Shown: positions 1-12,469 of the stretch, piece by piece | Layout of the letters: each line of letters opens with the position of its first letter | Numbering within the stretch: the first letter of the stretch is position 1 | NCBI GenBank assembly: GCA_025345505.1 | Contig: JANVCC010000022.1 | Span: 33,243,741-33,307,740, forward strand | Length of the DNA: 64,000 nt | Reading direction: 5' to 3' | DNA from: Todiramphus chloris collaris | Taxonomy: Eukaryota > Chordata > Aves > Coraciiformes > Alcedinidae | Translations under genes and position numbers: made by a program | The notes under the pieces: generated by a model | The model's input: the letters and a program-made list of their open reading frames with translations, nothing else | The model's database searches: none | What the model was told of the DNA's origin: nothing

Positions 1-2453
1 AAACTGTCAAAGTCAGAGACAGCACAATCAGCTAACCTTCAAGTAAAACCAGCATATACTTATATATTCAACTCTTTCCATGATAAAATTAAGATATCTA
101 ATGACTTCACAATTCAGAAGAGAGCTCACGATTTCATCTCTGGCTTTATCTTGTCAGAATTATTTACTGCTTTTTTCATCCTGTAAGAGCACACCTGCAC
201 GTACTCTACATTTTCCTAGATGGAATATAAAGGACATTCTCCTCAGGTTACTAAATTGAGGCACTAAGGGCCTGAACAAGCAGTCTTGACTCATGCAAGT
301 AGTCCCTTTGACTCACATGAGCTAGGCTTGCTGGATCAGTCTGTTGTATATCACTGCATCCATTGCTACAAAGGTTACAAGTTCAAAAATGGAACAAATT
401 TGAGTAAGTGTTCCTTCCTAGAAGTAGTCTATTTGTTAAAAAATCTTCCAGAACAGTTTTTCTTGTGTGCCTTAAAAATGTGGGTTTTTTCCTTGTTATA
501 GAAGAAGCTGAAATATTATATTAAATATTGCTATTTAAAATTACTAGTTATTTATGAAGGATTTTATTTCATAGTTAGAGTTTCATGAGTATTTGCTGAG
601 AAATATCATTGTAGCTCGTTGTCCCTTAACTTAGGACCTATCTGCTTCAGTTTAGATGTTCATTATCTGGATGTTTCAAGGAACAAAACAGATGCACCTG
701 TCAATGTGCGTAGCAAAGGCTGGATGCACTCTGGACATCCTGACTAATTCTTCATGAATGATGAACATATGATGAATTATATAGGGACTTATATAAGTAC
801 ATGTACATAATGTATCCTATATAATGTGATACATGATTAAGCTATTATAATCACAAACAAATAAGAGATTTCAAAGAAACACTTACAAATCAAGTGCTGT
901 GCAAGATGTGTACATGTGTTTAAGACTGTCCATTCCTTGGATGTTATGCCTCGTTGTTTCATCTCCAGGTTAAATATCAGACCAAATCACTCTTTTGCAG
1001 GAAATAATAGAAAAACAAAGAAATGTAACTTAAGCACAATTCAATTAGATGCGAGGGAATTGAGCACCTCAATTCTTAATGAAATTAATGATCTTTTATA
1101 ATCACAAATGGCCAGACCTTAATTTTACTTGCTATTTAAAAGATGACACCTAGAGTAAAGTCATGTCCCATAAACCATTAAGTGTCTCTGGGATTCAGAA
1201 AAGACTGTCCCTTCCTGGATTAGTAAGAGAGTGTCTTGACACACCTTTAATGCTTCCAATGCCAAGACAGCTCAATTATGATTACAAGATTTTGATTAAA
1301 AGGTAAGTGGAGCATCCCAAAGCCAAATGAGATCAAGCAAGGGCACTCATTAGCTTTGGTGGAATGTGGCATCTGCTTAAAAGTCCTATCAACAGACATT
1401 GTCACACATGGTTGCTTTGAATTTTTTCAGAAATTTAGTTATACATAAGTCCAAGGTAACAGAGGAGTAATTTTTATATTACGTTAAATTTAGATAAATA
1501 TTAAGAAAGTTTTTCCTACTGTCTAAGCAAAACCTACGTTTCCCTGCAACCCCACTACTTTGTGTTAGCCACATGAAAAAAGGAGTAACTCCTTTTCCCT
1601 CCTTTTATTAATTTTATGGCTATTTAAATCATTTAGGAGCCTATCAGAAAGAGTTTGAAATAATATATTGCAATATTCTGTTCTGGATGTCTTCAAAACA
1701 GAAATGTCTCAAGCAACAACCAACTGAGTTAGCATTGACTTCCAAAAGAAGACTCTTCCAGTGATAAAGAAAAATAACCTCCCACCATCTGACTATAATC
1801 TGAGAAAACTATTAAGATGTGACAGTTGTCCCAGAATTATAGTTACTGAATTTGGGAGGACAGAGATTCTTGTGCAATGTAGGATTGCACAAAAGGAAAA
1901 GGCCAAATATCCCGGAATTCTGGTTTGACCCGAATAGCTACAGACTGCCTTGTGGCATTAACATCTAAGCTTGTATGAAAGATGTAAAATGAAAAAAGTG
2001 AAGGACGCAATATTAGAAATGGCAATGTATCAGAGGCTGAACAATAGCAATATTCCAGCAAAACTTTTACCCGATTTTGTGAACCATGTAAGCTTACTGA
2101 ACTGAGGAATAATGGCTATTTCTTCATATCCCCTTATTATACCTTTCTTACAAATAGTTCTTGACAGTAGAGTCATTTCCCAAAATTTCTAGAATAGAAA
2201 AAATTATATATATTGAGAGACTTTTGTTCTTTCCATGTGACCCTCACATTATAACCAGATGGTAAATTACTGCATTTTTCCTCTTAAAGGGCTGGGAAGA
2301 TGTAGCCCATACTGACTTAATCTGAGGTTGATGAAGTGGTTTGTATTTGAGACAACAAGATTAGATTATCGCAGTATATTAGTTTAAAATCTTTCTGACA
2401 GTGCCTTGTGTTACCTAGTATTAAACTATGAATCATCTCTGCATGCATACCAC
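1..2453. other. AT-rich non-coding sequence, nothing recognised
   Basis: No coding region, RNA gene or repeat family could be supported here. The only open frames are under 75 codons and have no recognisable motif. Around 774-835 there is a very AT-rich patch with a small palindrome (GTACATGTAC) between TATATAA-like strings; this is expected by chance in such sequence. The stretch could be intergenic or intronic. Confidence 0.6.
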
Positions 2454-2541
2454 GGGCCAGATTGTCCCCTGGCATTAAATGATACAACTCCATCGATGTC
2501 CCTGGAGCTGCCCTTGCCAACACCAGCTGAGGATCTGTCCC
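2454..2541. repeat. Ancient palindromic MITE-like element
   Basis: The element opens with GGGCCAGATTGTCCCCTGG and closes with CACCAGCTGAGGATCTGTCC. The two ends are imperfect reverse complements, and a decayed core containing ACTCCATCGATG lies between them. From memory, near-identical palindromes (GGGCCAGATTCTCAGCTGGTGTAAATC and its complement, around a CTCCATTGACTTCAATGGAG core) are common in turtle, crocodile and bird DNA. I read this as a very old non-autonomous DNA transposon copy of about 88 bp. It has no coding capacity. The family name is not certain. Confidence 0.68.
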
Positions 2542-3829
2542 TTATCACACTATTGAAATGTCAGTCTTTAGAGCAATTCACCAGTTTGATCTACCTCACC
2601 AGTCCTGGTTAGTCATGCCCTGGGGGTAGCTGTGATAATCTCCATTCAATCTGTACTTCTGGAATGGAATTGTTTGGAAATAATGCTTTCAGCTGCACAC
2701 CTTGTATTTGGGAAGTTTGCCAAGAGTCTTCTTGCTCTCTTTTGAAATAAAGACTCACATCTCTACTGAGATTTTGGCTCTATTCCCTATTGCAGAATTT
2801 TCAGTAAGTTATTAGGTGCATCATTACCCCATTTCATTTCCTGGCTGTTCTGACTACCATCCTAGTGCTTATATGCTGAAACCGCCAAGATCCTTTCCTC
2901 AGTCCTTCCCGTGAGTGCCTGATCCAAATCCCACAGAACTCCATTTGAAGTTTCCCAGCAAATTTACTCAGAATCCTAGGAGAAAACAATGGAAGATATC
3001 TGAAGTTTTTGATCATGAAGGCTTTTATGCTACTGGTTGAGATGCTGAAGTAGAGCACCTGGGATCAACAGGGAGCTGGGATTTTCATTCCCACATCTTC
3101 TGCGGGTCTTTCCTCTGTCTGTACCTACAAGAAGATAACCTTTTGAGGAGAAACTAGATATGGACTTTTCTTTCTGTTTTCTTTTGGAGCGTACTGCTTG
3201 CTGCTATTAATAAGCAACTGCCTTCATTGGAATCTTTCTACAGATTCCTCAGGTTTGTGTTTCTCAAGTAGAGGGAAGAAGTGAAATAAGTATCTGTGGG
3301 TCTCTATGTTTACTGTGGATCTCCGCAATTCTTCACTAATATTCTGGAGCGGGATATCTCACGGATGAATAATATTTCTGTATTCTCTGTGCTCAGTGTC
3401 ATAGAGTGGTGCCTTATTAGGATCAAGAGCAAGAGAAAAGATGAGCACACACCCATCTTTCTCCAAATAATGCACATGGTTCCTCCTTCAGATTTAAGGT
3501 GGATAAAATGAGGTTTTTTTTTCTAGAGAGAAGTTAAAACTGAATGTACTGGAAGCATTTTCCATAGAAATCTGCATACTCTACCAAATAATCTCTCTCC
3601 CTCTTTCTGGAGTTTGTGCTTGACTTCTGCTCCATCTCTTTGTATCCCCTGCTTCCCTCTCCTCACCCTACCAAGCCTTCGTATCTACACAGTTGATATT
3701 CTTGAATGGCCAGGCACTTGCCTTTGCTTTTTGGGTGATGACATGTTTCTTGGGTTTGATTTGGAGCCTGTTATAGTTTCATAAGTGACTGTAACTGCTT
3801 CTTTATGGCTATCTGAAATGAAGGACAGC
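2542..3829. other. Non-coding sequence, nothing firm
   Basis: No gene or clear repeat was recognised. A short stretch near 2790-2850 (TCATTACCCCATTT) loosely recalls the MIR core but is too short and diverged to call. Open frames on both strands are under 75 codons. Confidence 0.5.
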
Positions 3830-4373
3830 TGTTACACCTCAGGCTTCAATAACATTTTGTCCAGCCAACAACAACTTCTTCATCACCTCATTGAGACAGC
3901 ACTGGTCCTAAACACTTTCTCTGTTGGCTTGTTCTCTGGACATTAACATGCTTCTGAGTCTGCTGTTTTCCTCTTCTCAAGCGGCTCTGGTATTTTCTTC
4001 ATCCCATGCAGACACAAAAGTGTTCATGAACAATGTCAGTGAAATCCTCTCCAGAGCTTGCCTTTCCTTTGGGTCATAAAACTTGACTGTGTTTGGGATG
4101 GAGATTGCTGTTGTTTCACCTGTTTGGTTCCATAAAGGAACTTTGCTGCTACTTATATTAACTGGTTTAAGTATAGGACAATTATAAGTCCCAGAAACTT
4201 TCTTGAATTTGTTCCAGTCTCTTTGCTTATACAGCCTGTTGGGTCCTGAGCAAAAGGACTTCGCCAACCTGCCCATTGTGACACTTAGTGCTCTCTCTAA
4301 AGTTGTTCTCTTTAAAATTAATGGTCTTCAACAGAGAATCTCTAGAACAAAAGTACGCAAAATGAGCACTCAT
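3830..4373 (-). pseudogene. Possible decayed coding segment, function unknown
   Basis: On the - strand an open frame of 99 codons (4276 to 3977) overlaps a 48-codon frame (4373 to 4227) in another register. After the first stop, the same register stays coding-looking for about 90 more bases, with only scattered stops down to about 3890. The composition is protein-like: Lys/Glu/Asn-rich with short heptad-like pieces (RDWNKFKK; EEENSRLRSML). By eye these two pieces resemble the coiled-coil part of the SSX2IP/ADIP family (pattern KEREYNKLK, then MENAELKKVL), but the intervening sequence does not match well and the spacing differs. No intact start, splice sites or full domain are visible. It could be an old retrocopy or a captured exon broken by frameshifts and stops, or it could be chance. 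The family assignment is only a guess. Confidence 0.22.
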
Positions 4374-5944
4374 CAGAAATCATGTGCATTTGGTCCTTCT
4401 AGCTTCATCTTTGAATGTCTTTAAGGCCACTTGCCTACATGTGCTGCCCTGTCAGGAGCAGAAGTTCAGGAACACAGGATGGTTGAGATTTTGTCTCTGA
4501 CTTCCTAGGAAGCTGATAGATGGCCCATCAGACATGAAGGCCAGAAAGACAAGAAGTAGGGAAAATAGTACTAGAATTCCAACTCTGCAAATACTTTTGG
4601 GCAATAGCGCTAGGTCTTAAAAGAAAGGAATGATGCTTACTTTGTTCACAAGTGTTTAAGAAGGTTAATTAGCCAGTCTTTGCCAAGTGTTTGGAAATAC
4701 ATAAGGTGAAGTGTGTTCTACAAGCACTCTCCCTGAGTAAAGATGTGGAGGGTGTGGTTTGGGAGACAAGAGAGTCAGGAGATTGCCATCATTGGTGTCT
4801 GCGGAGTAGACCAGAGTACCTCTGGCATACCCTTAGCTGGCTTACAGAGACCTGGTGGCAGGTGTGACAGTGTGGTCTTCTGCATGTGGTAACTACTGCA
4901 ACACAAACTCTTGCTGTGTGGCTGCTAGTGGGGACTGCTGCTGATGTCTGCTGTGCCTGCACACACTGTCTTTTGCTTTTGTGGGGGCACAGGAATGGTG
5001 GTACCTCTGGGAGCGTGAGCAGAGATGGATGTTGTATGAAGTCCCGGGCATATGACTTTCGTTGGTTATTAGTGTCAGTGTGGCTTGGGCACATTTCTTC
5101 AGAAACCCTTGATGTTGCAGTTTGGCTTTGGCTTTGGCTTTGCAAGGCTTCTTAAAACCAACACACATAGGTGCCTAGAGCTTGTAGTAGAATTCCAGGT
5201 TGATAAATGCAACTGCTTGCCAGCAAATGCAGCTCTGAAAGTAAAGCCAGGGAGAACGAGTCTTCAGGTCTCCTTGTGGCTTTAGAGGTTATAGTTATTC
5301 ACAACCAAGGACTCAGTCCCAGTAAGTCATTTGGGAATCCTCCCACTGACCTCACTGTGACCTAGACCAGATCACAACAGAGATTTTAAAATATTTTTCA
5401 ATAAAGTATCAGAAACAGTTTTGCTTTCATCCCTAGGAAATGAGACACTCGGCACCAACAGATTTAATATTCATCTTGTCACATGCTACGTTGCCCTATA
5501 GTTCTTTGAGCTGCTCATACAGAAAGCTCCCTATCAAGTTACTGCTGAAGTCTCTAAAACCTTCAGTAGGATGACCATGCCATGGAATGCAGAGAAAAGT
5601 TTTAAAAGTGTTCCTTCATAGCAGGAAATGAAATTTTTCCTCCAAATTTTGATATGATATTCATAGATAAAATGGCAGAATATGGTAAATATATGTTTAT
5701 ACACTCAGTATAATTCATGTTGTGTACCTAAAAAAAAATTATCTTAGAAATATTTTATTTACAAATTCTGAATATTGGAAGTAAAAGTTAAACACTCTTT
5801 CTGATGAAAACATACCCCAAATAGAAATGATTTTTTTTTAATATTTATTCATCTTTCATAGTGCCAAAACTTCAGACTATTTAATCAATAATTCTTTGGA
5901 CTTCTAGAAAGCCTAGCAGGCTTCACGAGGGGTTTTTCAAGATC
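4374..5944. other. Non-coding sequence with a hexanucleotide repeat
   Basis: The block 4790-5285 is somewhat GC-richer and carries overlapping open frames of 66-118 codons on both strands. They share no recognisable domain, and some are prolonged by the hexamer repeat at 5121-5142. The rest is AT-rich with nothing recognised. Confidence 0.5.
5121..5142. repeat. (TTTGGC)n hexanucleotide microsatellite
   Basis: There are three and two-thirds perfect copies of TTTGGC. On the - strand the array would encode alternating Lys-Ala, which explains the artificial KAKAKAK string in the frame there. It is short and has no sign of function. Confidence 0.9.
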
Positions 5945-6146
5945 TTCTTAGACATTAATTAAGGCTGTGAGAAACTCTGTATTCTTGGTACTGCTTACAC
6001 CTATTTAATACTAGGTTACATGCCACGTCTGAGGTCAAATGGCAAATCAGTAACAAAATCAGTAGCAGAGTTGTGAGATCAGGACTCCTGAGACCTGCCT
6101 GGACTGTTGGATATTATCTTCTACCAGACCATACTACCAGTTACAG
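5945..6146 (+). repeat. MIR-like (amniote CORE-SINE) relic
   Basis: The left part, AGACATTAATTAAGGCTGTGAG, corresponds to the MIR-type segment TTACAAACATTAATTAAGCCTCACAAC. The right part (GTCTGAGGTCAAATGGCAAATCAGT, then GTAGCAGAGTTG and CAGGACTCCTGA) follows the order of the known amniote version: CCAAGGTCACACAGCAAGTCAGTGGCAGAGC, then AGGAGTCCTGA. Order and spacing agree over about 200 bp, so the call does not rest on one word match. It is heavily diverged. It is a transfer-RNA-derived non-autonomous retroposon copy with no coding role. Confidence 0.68.
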
Positions 6147-7459
6147 AAAATAACTTTTGATCATTCAGAGAATAATCTGGCTGCAGTAGCTATTATTACC
6201 ATCACTATAAGGCTGTGTGAACTTCAGCAAGTGGTTTTAAGAACAGGTAAACTCAGCCTGAAGAAAAAACCCAAACTTTTTAAAGTGCTGTTGATGGGCA
6301 ATTTCATTAGATCTGATTTTACTTTATTTGGGTTATATATTCCATTTCATAAAAACCTTATCATAAAGATCTAAATCTGAAGAATGGCATTAAGCAATTC
6401 TTTATTACATCTGCCAGTCCATTAAAATAAATTACATCTATACCTTCCCCTATTATTTCAGGGAGTAAAAGGACTTTGATATATTTTGGTATAATTGCTT
6501 TGGTATCCAAGGTTTATTCTGTAATTGCTGTTGTGCAAATGAAGCATTTAAGGAACAATCAGCTTTTTTCTATGTGGCACATCACCACAGTGTATAAGCA
6601 ATATATAGTTTATGTATTTTGCAAAGTATGAGCTTTTCAGCAATTTTATTGTCACCTTTATGATAAAGACAGATTTTATCCATACACTGTAAGCTGTTCC
6701 CTTGATTCCTAATTTATTAACAATGGTGGTTTGTTACAATGACAACTTAGAAAAACAGATTACTTAGAATTTATGATGAGGTAATTCTGCTTCTTGGAGC
6801 CTCTGTAATGAATCACCATTTTCCCTCCCTCTCTTGACCTAATTTCAAAATCATGTACCTGTGTAAAATATTGTGATGAGAATTGTGTCTAATTATCTCC
6901 TAAATTTTTCTTTTAATTGCTAGAAGGATGCCCATTCTTGAATGAGGGAGGTATTAATGATGTAATAGTGTTAGAGAGTCCTTGAAATCTAGATTAATTA
7001 TTAGTTGTGTGGACTTCTGAGAGTTTTTGATGTATTCATTTGCATTCACAAAGATGGCTTTTTAATTAAAGAGAGTTTTTGAACTTGTACAAATCAGTCT
7101 TTTGTGAATGTCCCTAGAAACGTGAAAACTGTTAAAAGTGAGAAGAATCAAAGTTTTCCTGAAAAATTCCTTCCTGTTACAAGCAGTGAATGATGAAAAA
7201 CATTTGGAATACCAGACGTCACGTCAGCAGCTCTAGCTGATCTCTAATATAAAGTAGAATTGTTAAAGCTTGCATTTGTTAACTAGAAATGCTTTCCTTT
7301 CAAATACTATAGAAATGCTTCTGTAGAAAAGAGCAATATGAGAGTATCTGATTTTCATTTGTACTTCCCTTATAGCATATGATTCTGCCTTTACCTGCAT
7401 AGTTGTTTTTTTCCTTTTTATAAATAAAAGCCTCTTTTCCAAGGACTACAATTTTAAAT
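6147..7459. other. AT-rich unique sequence, possible conserved non-coding DNA
   Basis: No repeat or gene was recognised. The stretch 6880-7100 carries several homeodomain-type TAATTA/ATTAAT words, for example GATTAATTATTAG near 6991 and TTTTTAATTAAAG near 7060. Such clusters occur in conserved developmental enhancers but also by chance in AT-rich DNA. Confidence 0.4.
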
Positions 7460-8215
7460 GTTTCCTCATTGTAACTCTTATGATCCCATGTTGCCACCTG
7501 AGACTTCTGGTTTTTCTTCCTTTCTTTTTCTTTCCTTGAGATCAAGAGAACAAACCAAAAGCTTTCAGTCTCCAGGTCTGTTTCACAGATTTATAAATGG
7601 TACCATATTTTCTGTATTATAGCCATTCAGTTCTTAATGCAGCCTAACATCTAATTTACAATTTTGACTGCTGCTACATATTGAGTTCAAGCAGATGTCT
7701 TTACTGAGCTGTCCACAGTGACGCCTAAATCATTTACCTCAGAAATTCACAAGAAATTCAGATTCCAGAATAGTGGCTGCATAGTTTAATTTGTACATTC
7801 TAGAGTAAATGAATTTGCAAATAAGTGGAACTTCATCTGACAGAACACTGTCCCATTTTTTCATTTTATGTGATCTAGCCAGAGGCACTCACACACCTCT
7901 GTGACAGAGCTAGCTGCCTAATTTCGGTTTTCATCACATGAATAACACTAGCCCTTCACCACAACTATGGTCCCAACCCAGACCTGTGCTATGGTGAGAC
8001 TAGGACCTTTAAACCTCCTCCATGGTCCTGTCTCCTACACAGTTCCCAGTCACACACAAGACTGCAATACAGATTTAGAGGTATTTTTAATTGGGTCTTG
8101 TGATGAACTTTGCCAAGAATCTCTTTCAAGTCTATGTAAAAGAGATCCACCTGTCTTCCTGCTTCTCTTCTTGATAAGTCTTTGTGAAAAACTTTGCTAG
8201 AGTACAGTAAATAAT
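7460..8215 (-). repeat. Ancient CR1 LINE fragment (ORF2 end region), antisense
   Basis: Read on the + strand, this follows the antisense of the old amniote CR1 ORF2 and 3' region in the right order. Matching words include GATTTATAAATGGTACCATATT, CCTAACATCTAATTT, TTTTGACTGCTGCTACATATTGAG, GAGCTGTCCACAGTGACGCC and GAACTTCATCTGAC. Near 8105-8150 comes ACTTTGCCAAGAATCTCTTTCAAGTC, which matches the CR1 stretch GTCAAAGGCTTTCTGAAAGTC. No open reading frame survives. The start and end are approximate, and decay may extend past 8215. CR1 is a non-LTR retrotransposon encoding an endonuclease and reverse transcriptase; this copy is dead. Confidence 0.72.
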
Positions 8216-9534
8216 TTTTACAAGTGATACCTCTATATTCTCACAGGGGGATTAAGCCACAACTTATTTGCGTTTATTTCCTCCTATGCTTTTCTTGAAG
8301 ACAAAGTAGTTTAGGATGCAAAACATTATCTTAGTAGATTTTTAAAAATGCTTAAATTATCCATTCCAACTAGTTATCGGGCAAAGGGATACATTCACTT
8401 AGAACACATCTGCTTCATGTTTCATTTCTAGAAGACATTTCCATCATTTCTTAGAGAATTAATGTTTGGTCTTAATTTCCCCAAAGCCAACTAAATATTT
8501 GACTGGTTCAAGGACATTTTTTATTTGTGTTGTTGTTCATGTACTTTGTTTTCTGGTATTTAGTCTCTCATGATGTCTAAACTTCTTGACCTGTACAGGA
8601 ACATGGCACTGTAGATATTAATCTTACAGTCTGATGAAAAATGACATCAAATGCCCCTCTGGTTCTCATCCTTCTTTTATATTTATTCATGTTTTCTTTT
8701 TTGAAAGTGATCTTCTATTCTGAAGCACGCAGATAATTTATTGCAGGATCTGGTTACTTACTTTTTCAATTTCCTTGCTGTTCTCAGATATGGCACCATA
8801 TATTCCTGCCTTCCAGAATCCTTTGGCCTTACTTGGATAACTTTAATTTTCAAAATATATTTGCTTTAACTTGAATAGAGTTTTGGAACTTGAATTTTGA
8901 CTGTTTTTTGTCTGGAAGCTTTCCTGTTCTTTAATTTTACTTGGCAGTGAGATGTGAACACTATCCATGGTTCTGTCAGCATTTCTTTAAGCATATTCTG
9001 AGTTGATTTCATTTCCTAAATTTTCACTTTAGTATATTTCTATGGAAATAAACTTTTTAACTGTGGTATGTTTTGTTGTTTGTTTAAGTTTCCTTTTACA
9101 TGTATACACATATAGATATAAAGTGCATAAAAAATCAAGTCACAATGCTACTTAGTCTAACCTCATGAACCAACCTGTGTTCCACAGCAGAAGAGATGTT
9201 CTGAGATGCCTCTACCACCTAGTTATTGCTTTTCCTAACCATCTCCTACGACAATGCTGTACTTCCCTAAGCAAGGCCACCCAAAGGCATGTTTACTTTA
9301 CCAGCTTTTATGTTGTCCACCCTCCCGGGGACTCCCAATGACCTGCAGTGATAGAAGAACTGCTAATGCAGTTTCTGCTTCTGCTCTCTGTCTTGCTGTG
9401 AATTGGGAATTTTACCTGTGTGGTTTCTGTGTCATGGTCTGCATGAATGGGACCTTGAGACCACTTGAAGTTCACTTGTGAAAAACAAGAGGAAGGAAAA
9501 CACATGCCTGAATATTTAACAGCTGCATAGTCAG
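8216..9534. other. T-rich non-coding sequence
   Basis: The + strand is rich in T, so open frames are few. It may hold a further, unrecognisable extension of the CR1 copy on its left, but I could not match it. Nothing else was identified. Confidence 0.4.
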
Positions 9535-9670
9535 GGCCCGGGAGACGAGACCTGGAGGTTCAAGTTGCAATTGTGTCTGCTGTGGAGAAGCACCTTGAAC
9601 CTGCACTTCTGACCACTAAGTGAAAGGTGCAGTCAACAGAGTCTCACGGAAGCTGTAGCGGGGCTGCCCT
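9535..9670 (+). repeat. tRNA-like SINE relic
   Basis: The run GGGAGACGAGACCTGGAGGTTCAAG is followed by CACCTTGAACCTGCACTTCTGACCACTAAG and then GGAAGCTGT. This recalls a tRNA-headed amniote SINE whose head reads GGGAGACCTGGGTTCAAATCCC and whose body reads CTTGAACCCAGGTCTCCC, AACCACTGGGCTA and GTTGAAGCTGTTCCAC. GGTTCAAG would be the remnant of the RNA polymerase III B box. No usable A box or tail is visible. The identification is from memory of the repeat order. Confidence 0.45.
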
Positions 9671-12469
9671 TGTTTTTCTTTTTTGGAAAATTAGTAGAGA
9701 TTCATTAGTATAAAAAGTGAGTGAGTTAGTGATCACTGGTGTCTTCACTAATAGCTCTCTTTCTTCCCAGTAAAAGCTTTATTCAAATTGGTAATTTTCC
9801 ATGAAATATATTGCTTTCTACAAAACAGACTTAAGTGGGACTATCAGACAGTTAAAAATTCCCCCAAACATGCAATTCCGCCCAGCCATCTTCTTCTAAC
9901 CTTTATCAGTAAATAACTGCACTCAGCTTCAGAAGATATTTTGCTTCCCCATTGGACTGCATTCACCCATCTCTGATTTTAAATATAGATTTTACTCGTA
10001 TGATTAGACCCACAGTTGGTGCTGAACCAAATTACTTGATCTAGCACTTTTATTGTGTATAGAGTTCATCTGCTTTTAACATTTCCACAAATCTCCAGTT
10101 TAAATAAATCTTCCCAAAATATTCATGGTCTTCCTTGAAGGCAGTCTGTTTTCATGTTGCTTAAAATGTAAACCATCCGTGCAATGTAAATGTAAACCTC
10201 CAGGCAATTCATTTTCTAATTTGTTTTCTCCCGCATTGGAAACTCAAGAACATGTACTTCATTTACATCTATTATTACTATATTATAGATATCGTTGTTA
10301 TTATTATTAACATTATTATTATTTACTCTGGGGGTGATATGTAGCCTCAGGCAGATACACTGTAAATTGAAACCAGATGTCCAACGAATTGATGACACAT
10401 AGATTTCCAAGCAGGACTGAAATCTTTTCCTAAAATTCACATCACTGCAGATGAACTAATGTGAGTCCGTGTGACAAATCAGGAACAGACCATGGCAAGT
10501 CTGAAATAATGTCACATATCACCTTGTGGTTACACAGGAAAAAAACCCTCACTTTTTTGCAGTTTTAAGTTTGCTCTTAAAACAAAGAGTGAAAATATAA
10601 CAAAACAAGCAGGGAAAGTAAGAGGCTACAGCAGATTAGAAAATAGGGAAGGTACATTCGGAAGCCATTAACAACCCAATGCTACCAACTAAAGCTACCT
10701 TTAAGATAGTCCCTCCAGGGAGGCTACTTCAAAGATACTCAAATAAAAAAAAGGCAATTTATTGGCTAAGCGATCTTCTTAGAGGCCCCAAATTTCCTAC
10801 CCAGCCCATTTGTTTTTCATTCCTCTTAAATTTTAAAGTCACCTTTGCAATTGCTAAAGATCTTTAAGGAATTTTTTTTAGAAATTATACTAATTGGCCT
10901 ATTTTTACTCCCCTCTCTTTGCCCTTAAAGACTAAGAAGCTTGGTGCCTAAAAATAAGTCGGTGTGAGTCTGTGATCTCCAGATGGCTATCAGCAAGAGA
11001 GTTAGTTTTACACCCTGTGCTTTGTGTGCAGTTACCTGTGCTCTCATGCACCAGAAAGTTTAACCATTGCAGCATAGTTGAGAACAGTAACACCAGAATG
11101 TAGGGCACAAACCAGCCCCTTGCTACGGCTATTTCCTACCGAGACCAAGAGGTCTGAATTCTCCCATTAGCCCCTATTACTTTGATTTGTTTTAAATCTG
11201 CTGAGCAAAATGAAATGTTGCAGCAATTTGAAGAAGAACTGAAAAAATCCTCCTGCAAAGCTCTCATTGTGAGCCAGGGACTAATAACAGGATTTAGCAC
11301 CCAAAAGCTATTATTATGTTTCATATTCAATTAGAAATAAAACCACTGAAAGTGCTGAATCTATAAAGATAGATCTATAGTAATGAAGAGATAAATAGTA
11401 TCCCAACAAGTTATTTTTATGTGTCTTTTAAAATGATATTTTAATTTTATACATCATTTTCAAAAATATTGTGACCATTGCTTTTCCATGGAAGGAATAC
11501 ATCAAATTCTATCACGTGAAGTTAAAGGGTTGTGTCCGTGCCCCCATGCATGGACTTTCAGAGATACCTAAAGCAAGCTGATGTGCTGGGCTAGATGCCG
11601 TGCATCCACGCAGTGCTCTGCCAAGCCACTGTATCCTGTTCTGCTGCAAGGGGACACAGCCTGTGTTAATGGGACTGTGTTGATTTTCTGCTTTTCCTAC
11701 ATAGCCTTGAACACAGAGGGGACAAAAAGCATGATCTTCAAGAGCTCCAGCTGGCAAGGAGGTGAGAAGCTATATTCAGTAAAGAAATTGTGTGCTTAAT
11801 ATTAAATATTTGAATCTCACTAAATCTGTATGTGTTAAATGGTGACATTTTTATAGGATCACAGAACAGGTTTAGAAGATGAAAGCTCTCAGCATATACA
11901 TGGACTTCTGTTCGTCAAGTGACTGCTCATTTATTCATATTTCTTAGAACAGAAAAAGGAGAAATGTGTTAATTAACTTCTCATAATTACTATTTAACAG
12001 TAAAAATCTGCCGAAACACATAAACGGGCTAAGTTCAAATCATGTGTTCTGTTCCAAGTTGAGAATATATCTATATACAAATGTTCAAAAGATTGAAATG
12101 TAAAGCAGGACATTAGTGCATTACTATACTTTTGAAATCCAAGGTAGAGGCTGGTGTTGGCAGGGAATAAAGTGTTCACATGCCACCCTTCACCTGTGTA
12201 ACATTGTTTTTATTCTCAACAGAGCCTTCTCATGAGCAGGGAGGAATGGGTTCTTAAAATATTCCACCAGCATTTTCATTAGCTCACGATCAATAGGGGG
12301 ATTTATAGCTGATAAGCTAAGACACCTGTATAACTATAGCAAATTACAGTTTATGGCCACCAAGTGTTAAATCTTCTGTGGCTTAAGCCTAATTTATTTC
12401 CTAGCGATGGAAGGTTCCTTCTTACTTTTTCCTCTAATGTCTGTAATCTCCTTTATTTATACATGCAGG
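9671..12469. other. AT-rich non-coding sequence
   Basis: The stretch contains a short ATT-rich microsatellite (10271-10323). Otherwise I see unique-looking sequence with open frames no longer than 81 codons and no recognised motif. AGGATCACAGAACAGG at 11857-11872 resembles a CR1 tail word but lacks the rest of the tail. Confidence 0.5.
10271..10323. repeat. Imperfect (ATT)n microsatellite
   Basis: Runs of ATT/TTA triplets are interrupted by TATAGATATCG and by AACATT. It is an ordinary short AT-rich simple repeat. Confidence 0.85.

Noticed and set aside
2720..2860. MIR-like core near TCATTACCCCATTT
   Set aside because: Only one short word fits and the flanking order does not match either orientation.
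4789..5168. 118- and 91-codon - strand frames with a Lys-Ala repeat
   Set aside because: The repeat is the TTTGGC microsatellite read backwards; two registers are open at once, so it is not coding evidence.
9100..9250. CR1-like words (CTTAGTCTAACCTC, CCTGTGTTCCACAG)
   Set aside because: Two short words in uncertain order; could be chance.
11857..11880. CR1 tail (GGATCACAGAACAGG)
   Set aside because: The following bases do not continue into GGTTGGAAGGGACC or the rest of the CR1 3' region.
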